A stretch of DNA of 64,000 nucleotides from Pyrenochaeta sp. MPI-SDFR-AT-0127 (taxonomy: Eukaryota; Ascomycota; Dothideomycetes; Pleosporales; Cucurbitariaceae), in the NCBI GenBank assembly GCA_020747015.1, contig JAGTJM010000050.1, positions 179,743 through 243,742 on the forward strand. Direction: 5' to 3'. Made by a program: the position numbers and the translations under genes. The notes beneath the pieces were generated by a model. That model was not told the DNA's origin and searched no databases. It saw only the letters and a program-made list of their open reading frames with translations. Positions within the stretch are counted from its first letter, which is position 1. Each line of letters opens with the position of its first letter. Of the stretch, positions 58,401 to 64,000 are shown piece by piece.

Positions 58401-60064
58401 AATGTGGCCAGGCTCAGAAATCTGGCACACCTGGCTTATCGCACGATCAAATTTGGAACTTATCGGCAACTACACAAATTTTCATGATTACGCCTAACGC
58501 GTTGTTCTATCGTTTTCCGTATTCGCTCTCCAAACGGTGCGACTCGAAGTACCTAGGATCGCCTCTTTCGATAAACTCATGACCGTATGATCGGGATAAA
58601 GCCTTGTCAGGCAGGGCTTCAGTTGCTTCATTTCAATACCAGGCACCTACAGATATACTTGGCCACCTTGTAAAAAAGGATAACCAGGCACACGATCGTG
58701 TATTTGATGGAATTAACGGAATTCAGATGAACGACCCTTGATCTGATTTGAGAACCTCTCGAGCTCAGTCCACTACCAAAGCTATGGTTGGCGTTAGATT
58801 TAGCATTACATTCACATTTCTTGGGCAACCCATGAAAGGCGGCGGTCCCCCTACATTGCGCCAGTTTTAGCCCAGATTATGCACTCATACCGTAGCTCCA
58901 CGAACTCACACTGACTTCAACTCCTATAAAACTATTGTTTAGTATCTAGGAGATACATTGAATCATATGGCATGACCACCTGTTTGAAAAGCCTACCGAA
59001 AAGAAGCCTTCATGTACATCTCTTTACATACAGGCACATATGAAGCCCTCACGGGCCTTAGAACTAGCTTGTATGTTACGAAAGGGGTCATTGTAAGGCC
59101 ACTGGATACCAAATGAGCATGAAAAACATAGGTTAGGTTGCATTATTACTGTGGTCAGTGATGTCATCATGGAGATCAAAGCTGAGTCACCTCTTTCGTC
59201 TTTTCCATTTTCTTTCTTTGAGCAGACCTGTTCACCCCTCCTGTAATAAGGTCTCGGTACCAATTTTCCTCAGCATCTCTTAAGCATTTGCCAAGTCTCA
59301 CCAACTTATACCCATGATGTCACGAATGGTCAATCATGAATTGGGCTAATTCATGAACCGTGCGTGCCCTTATGAAGGTCGTGGGAAAGGGGAAGCCAAG
59401 CCGAGATTGACGGGTCACGACTGGCAATTTGCGAAAAGGGATGTCTCTTTAGAATAGGGAGTGTTTGTTTTCCAGTCAAGAGGATCGATATCATATGAAG
59501 TCTGTCTGATATGAGTATTATCCTCCTTAGCAGCTTCATACCTACCACGTGGTATCCAAGAAGAGCTATGTCAGCTTCACATTCAACCCCAAATTGATTA
59601 TATGGCGGTCGCCAGTATGTGAGAAAGAAACTGAGAATATCGTTTAGGGCGATTTCAGCCTTGGCTATCTCTTCTCTTCGTTGTTGCGATGTTAGTGTGT
59701 CCATGTCCATGTGACTCTAGGTATGGGCTGCTCTCTGATGACCTTCTTCATACATTCGCCTAATTATTGCCGGATGATCAGTTGCTGGATAATTGATCAA
59801 CTACGCACCAAGCTTTCAATCCTCCCTAATGCAAAAATAATTTCCCCTCAAGTCCATCCTCGAACAATTCCCGAACGCTGATTGGTTTTGTGCAACTTCG
59901 TGATGGTAAGTCAAGAAAATGAATTGATAAAGCCGTCCATCTTGGGGCCCTGTATTTAGAAAGCCTTACATGACCAGACGCATTCTTTTCTAGGGTCTTA
60001 ACCCAGGGTCTGTCCTATCACAACATGATTCTAGAAGAAAACGCTCGTCATCGCTGCCATAAAT
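55468..60064. other. 4.6-kb gene-poor interval
   Basis: No gene could be supported. The minus-strand frame at 59351-59710 (119 codons) has a protein-like segment (YWRPPYNQFGVECEADIALLGYHVVG) without a recognised family or neighbouring exons, and could be the relic of a lost gene. The plus-strand frames at 56815-57195 and 58343-58582 are not convincing. The A+T content is raised but CpA and TpG are still frequent, so this is not the RIP-type block of the right end. Confidence 0.4.
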
Positions 60065-61362
60065 CTACTCTGACACCTTGTAGCCCCGCCAAATACTGTA
60101 GTCAAGGCCCGGTTGCTTGGTTACCACAACAATCGCATTGAACGTTTCTAAAATCTCGGGCGTCCAGTGGCTCTCGCTCAGCTTTGATACTTCAGGAATA
60201 GTTGCTTGTTCTACCAATGGATCGCAGAAAATAAGGTCGACCTGGGTAGAAAGCCGCATGTAATTTAGTAGTTGAATACCGGGGGAGTGTGCCAGGTCAG
60301 ACTGACCGGCCTTAAAACCCAGCCCAACTATGAGCAGACGCGGTTCGTGATTGGGGCCGTGGATTCGGCTGTTGTCATCCAGTAAAGTTGTAAGTAATTT
60401 GCTTCCAATTCTAGAAGGGCGTACGGACATTTTCTCATGTGCATACTGAAGGAGAGGGAGAGTGCATGTTGACATGAAGTAAATCGGATTTGCCGATATA
60501 CAGTAACCACCAATTCCGTGAGACGAGAATATGGGAAGATACCGAAAAGGTTTGGTGGCAGCGGTTTCGGCCACCTTGAAGGGGTCAATGCCGAATCTAG
60601 CGCATGCATCTGCCATCTCATTTGCGTACGCGATGGCCATCGTCCTTTGGCAGTTTTCGTACATCTTCATCATTTCGGCTACCTCAGGGCTGCTGACCGT
60701 GATGATAGTATCAAACGCCAATTCGTACAGCTCCGTGATTGCATGCAGCGACCCAGGTACAACATTGTCGAGTCCAGACACTATTTTGGAGATAGAGCAG
60801 ACAGGCGGTGATGTTCGACTTGAATATATTCGCTATCCTGAAAAGTCACAAATCCTAGAGTGAAAGTTTAGAAGAAAGGGCGCTGTAAATGTTCATACCT
60901 CTGGAGACATGCCGGCAAAATCCCTCGAGATATGGCAAGTGGTTCAAGGAGCCTTCGGGTCGTCCCAATAGCAACGGTACTTTCAATGACAACAATCGAA
61001 CCCTGGCGCGCATACCGCGCTACAATTTCTAGTGCACTTTCTATGAGAAAGATCGACGATACCGTCTAATCTCGAATTTGTAGAGACCGCAATCAGAAAG
61101 TGAAGTGCGCCTTCCAAGTTCTCCGAATCAGTCGAGAATCTCATTCGATTCGCCCCGGAGTTCTCAGAACTTAGTTTTCTTATCCTTGTGCTCGATATAT
61201 CGTAGCCGATTACATCCACGAAAGGGGAAAAAATGTTAACAAGATGTGCGCCAACATAGCCAACACCAATGACTGCAACAAGTGGATAAACTTTTTTTCT
61301 GTTGAATCACCTGCATATACAGGTATTAAGCAATTCTTATGTCGAAATTTTGCGAGGACCAT
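60065..61362 (-). pseudogene. decayed nucleotide-sugar (UDP-ManNAc/UDP-glucose type) dehydrogenase
   Basis: Starting at 61362, the reading is broken at least three times. It breaks at a T7 run (61292-61298), near 61035-61062 and near 60910-60920. The pieces are otherwise ordered like the family. The NAD Rossmann motif VAVIGVGYVGAHLV is followed by VIGYDIS. IVVIESTVAIGTTRRLLEP comes next, then GMSPE directly before a normal GT-AG intron (60898-60833). The 255-residue last exon carries RTSPPV, KIVSGLDNVVPGSL, SSPEVAEMMKMYENCQR, the catalytic Cys in GIGGYCIS (usually GGHCIP), and the UDP-binding C-domain with FCDPLVE. The enzyme would make a sugar-nucleotide uronic acid. It is head-to-head with a glycosyltransferase remnant. 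Assembly error could mimic one break but hardly three. Confidence 0.8.
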
Positions 61363-62640
61363 AATTGAGATGGTAGAGGTTAGGGGAGAAAAGATGTGTT
61401 GATCACGTTGTGGTAAGGTGCAATGAATCGAATGAGAAGGAATGTGAATGTAGAAGTAGTGAATATCCATCAAAGTATCTGCAGACGTGAGCATGGACAG
61501 GAGCTATAATACGGCAGGTGCATTGGAGTTCTGGAGTCAGTAAAACTAGAAATGGCTCCGCAACCAGCGCCTCGAATTCGGCTTCACTTGTTTCGGCCTC
61601 ATGTCGTACTCGGGGTCAATACCCTCATCTAGAATTTGGACAGTCATTGCGAGGCCTGTTCTCTTGCCTAGAAGTTCCAAAGCATCAGCATGCACATATT
61701 AGCGTATGTTTATATACTGGAACAAATACAAATCAAATATTGTAGAAAAGGCTACCGGTGCACGAAAAATGTATGGACCGCTAAAATATGGACGAGATAA
61801 ACAGTTCCGTGCGCATGGTAGTGTCTCCAAATGTAGAACTAGGGATATTCTTGCGGTCTAATGGCAGTAACTTCAGGGTGCACGAAGAGGTACATTGTCA
61901 ATTGTGGTAGCATGAATCAAAGGTTCTAGACTCCATGAGAATGTTGATCAAACATTGTCCACAGATGCGCCAATTCATCCTCTGTTTCGCTAAATAATTC
62001 TGTGACTACTGTACTGTTACCTAAATAGAGATCAAACTGGCAATCATCCGGACCGTCCGCGGCGAGCAGAATCAGCTTTTGCTCTTTTTCGGAAGCGTGA
62101 GAAGTTTTTGTTCAAAACCACGAGATGTTGCGTTTAGGTCAGGCTCCATTTGATGTTATCTTTCTCGTTGACCTCTCGGATTGCGTGACACTCGTTCCGA
62201 AGGGTATCTTTTCTGACGCTTGTCTGTCTTGCCACTATTAGAATAGTTTTATACTCGCCTCTTGCTCAAAAAGAGCAGTATGGCCAGCCCCACGATGGCC
62301 AACAACTACACATTTCTCCCGCGTAAGTGTAGTAGGAGGAGAGCAGTTTCTCTTTCCTCTCAGAGCTTTCGCACGGCCATCGAACATCTTCCCTCCGTTA
62401 ACGTGCGACGCTTGAGACTAGAGAAGCATACATTTCTATGTGTCTTCCTTTCGATAAAGTGATTACAAAAGTTGCTCGTGAACTTCGATACGTGTAATTA
62501 GTAGTTGATTCGAAGTTCTAGCCTCATTATAACCTATCTCACCACATCATTCTCGAAGTTCTACTGGATGCTTCTTCCCCTTCTTATCCCCCAGCCACTG
62601 GTAGATTTAACATTTCGACAATCCTACTGTTCTACCCTTT
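61363..62640. other. spacer between the two decayed polysaccharide genes
   Basis: No intact gene. The divergent promoters of the dehydrogenase and the glycosyltransferase would have lain here. The plus-strand frame 62262-62462 may contain upstream transferase sequence but cannot be recognised. Confidence 0.35.
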
Positions 62641-62949
62641 CAGGCGAGCAAATCCGCGGATAACGAAAGTCCCAGAGGCATTTGAAAATATTGTCTATCT
62701 GCTTCCCTGCTACAATGAAACTCTTGCAGAGTTGATGACCTCTCTGAACTCGCTCGCTCACCAAAAACATCTCAATACCCACAAGAAGCTCATTTTAATC
62801 GTCTGTGATGGCCGGTGCAAGGGAATAGGCATGGCGAAGACCACGGCAGAGTACCTTATAGAAGATGTCGTTGAAAACCCATCCAGAACCCCGGTCTGGA
62901 ACGCTTATAATGTGCCGTTGCACAGTGTGGTTATCTTAGAAAGAAAGTA
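62641..62949 (+). pseudogene. truncated GT2 / chitin-synthase-like glycosyltransferase
   Basis: One open stretch encodes about 100 residues starting RANPRITKVPEAFENIVYLLPCYNET and continuing LILIVCDGRCKGIGMAKTTAEYLIEDVVEN. This is the first nucleotide-binding part of processive GT2 enzymes of the chitin-synthase/hyaluronan-synthase type: the PCYNE motif, then the VCDG aspartate. The D,D and QxxRW motifs that should follow by several hundred residues are absent. Instead a stop (62948-62950) and RIP-like A+T-rich DNA come next. No signal, start or upstream membrane spans can be traced with confidence. It is likely a remnant of a cell-surface polysaccharide synthase that once worked with the neighbouring dehydrogenase. 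Confidence 0.7.
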
Positions 62950-64000
62950 GAAGGGAGGAGGTAACTTTCTTTAATAATAAGATAAAAGTAGTCTAGTAAC
63001 CTAGATAGACTAACAGCGGCTTAGCTCTTAGGAAAAATAAAGATTACTTATATAAGCAGAATAATATCCTAGATAGATAATTAGTTAGATTACTCCTCTA
63101 CTTATACTTAAGTAGAAAGATCTTCCTCTATGATATACCCCCTAGATTAGCTCTCCTTAGAGTAATAATATATAGTAGAGTAGGAATTCTATTCCTAATC
63201 CTATTCTTTAAATCTATATAATCCTACTTTATCCTTAGTCTAAGTCTTATCCTTTAAGTATTAGATTATAATTTTTAAGTAAGTTCTTAGTAATTAGCTA
63301 TATCTATTTACTTAATTATATAATCTTTATTTTAATATAATAATATTAAGGTAAAAGTAAGTATATAGCTGTCGCGGAGGAAGATCTCTCTTATAAGTAG
63401 AAGTAGAAGAGTAATCTAACTAATTACGTAGAATAGGAGTATAGAAGATATACTAATTAAAAAGATAGATTAGATTAAGTATCCTCTAATCTAAGGGTAT
63501 ATAGTCTAGACTTCGTAACTTAGCTTTCTTAGAAAAAGATTAATCTTATCTACTAATCTTTCTCTAAGCTTAGCGCACTCCTATATCTAATTAATAAGGT
63601 AAGAATAGCTCTATATAATCTAATTAATAAGGTAAGAGTAGCTCTTATTTTAATCTTATAAAGGTAAAGGTAGCTCTATATAATCTAGTGCCCCTTTAGT
63701 AAGTATATAAACCTACCCTCCTATACTCTTCCTCCTTCTCTCCTTAAACTTTAATCTATATTAATTATAGTATATATTCTTTAAGCTTTTCTTCCCTTTT
63801 CTATATACTAACTTATATTTAGAATAGTCCTAAGCTCTCTACTAATAAGCGCGCTACTTAGATATAAGCTTATAAAGCTATAATCTACTTTAAGCTTCCT
63901 AAGCCTAATTATACTACTTAGCTTTACGTATTTTATTCTAAAACCTTATCTATTAATAAGCTCTAGTCTAAGAATATATTAAAAGGTGGGGTATCCTTAG
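62950..64000. repeat. RIP-like A+T-rich block, probable mutated repeat
   Basis: Counting by eye from 62941 to the window end gives only three CpA and four TpG dinucleotides in about 1060 bases, with TpA extremely abundant. That is the signature of saturating C-to-T change at CpA on both strands (RIP). No coding frame survives. An internal direct repeat of about 33 bp lies at 63587-63619 and 63620 onward (CTAATTAATAAGGTAAGA-type unit), and TAGCTCTATATAATCTA recurs at 63606 and 63671. The parent element (transposon or duplicated gene) is unrecognisable. The block runs off the window. Confidence 0.85.

Noticed and set aside
1..64000. CRISPR arrays, rRNA genes, intact transposons
   Set aside because: None seen. 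Eukaryotic introns make CRISPR irrelevant here, and no transposase or reverse-transcriptase motif was found in any frame.

Overview
The window looks like a stretch of nuclear chromosome from a filamentous ascomycete (Pezizomycotina). A Dothideomycete-like plant-associated or saprotrophic fungus is my inference. The evidence is short spliceosomal introns (about 39-130 nt, GT...CTAAC-like...AG), fungal-only families (Zn2Cys6 regulators, Cut8/Sts1, SUR7/PalI), secreted plant-cell-wall enzymes (GH6, PL1, AA8-AA12) and a block at the right end with an extreme repeat-induced-point-mutation (RIP) composition. I rebuilt exon structures by hand from splice signals. Every spliced model below was checked so that exon lengths sum to an open frame ending in a stop.

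Layout. 0-5 kb: a four-span membrane protein, a Dal5/Liz1-type MFS permease and a spliced small cysteine-containing secreted protein. 5-8.4 kb: no gene seen. 8.4-18.9 kb: a dense housekeeping block with the proteasome tether Cut8/Sts1, the exosome helicase MTR4, cytochrome oxidase subunit VIII and Elongator subunit ELP1. 20.7-26.8 kb: sphingolipid delta-4 desaturase, a SUR7/PalI-like protein and a Zn2Cys6 regulator. 28-35 kb: an AA8-AA12 haem/PQQ sugar dehydrogenase, a Baeyer-Villiger-type flavin monooxygenase and a sugar-transporter-like MFS protein. 37.3-40.6 kb: an enoyl-CoA hydratase/isomerase and a CTF1-beta/FarB-like Zn2Cys6 regulator. 43.9-49.9 kb: a GH6 cellulase and a PL1 pectate lyase separated by gene-poor DNA. 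50.7-55.5 kb: the mitoribosomal protein mS23 and a PPR protein transcribed divergently from a short shared promoter, then a PTS1-bearing acyl-CoA dehydrogenase. 55.5-64 kb: gene-poor DNA with a decayed nucleotide-sugar dehydrogenase, a truncated chitin-synthase-like glycosyltransferase and finally about 1 kb of RIP-like A+T-rich DNA.

Functional themes. One is mitochondrial and core RNA functions (MTR4, COX8, ELP1, mS23, PPR). A second is plant polysaccharide attack and oxidation (GH6, PL1, AA8-AA12). A third is peroxisomal fatty-acid breakdown: the hydratase/isomerase ends AKI, the acyl-CoA dehydrogenase ends AKL, and a CTF1/Far-like regulator sits beside the former. I see no CRISPR array, rRNA, convincing tRNA or intact transposon. 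The most unusual items are the secreted protein at 4.5-5.0 kb, the haem/PQQ dehydrogenase, and the eroded nucleotide-sugar dehydrogenase/glycosyltransferase pair against a RIP-altered block.
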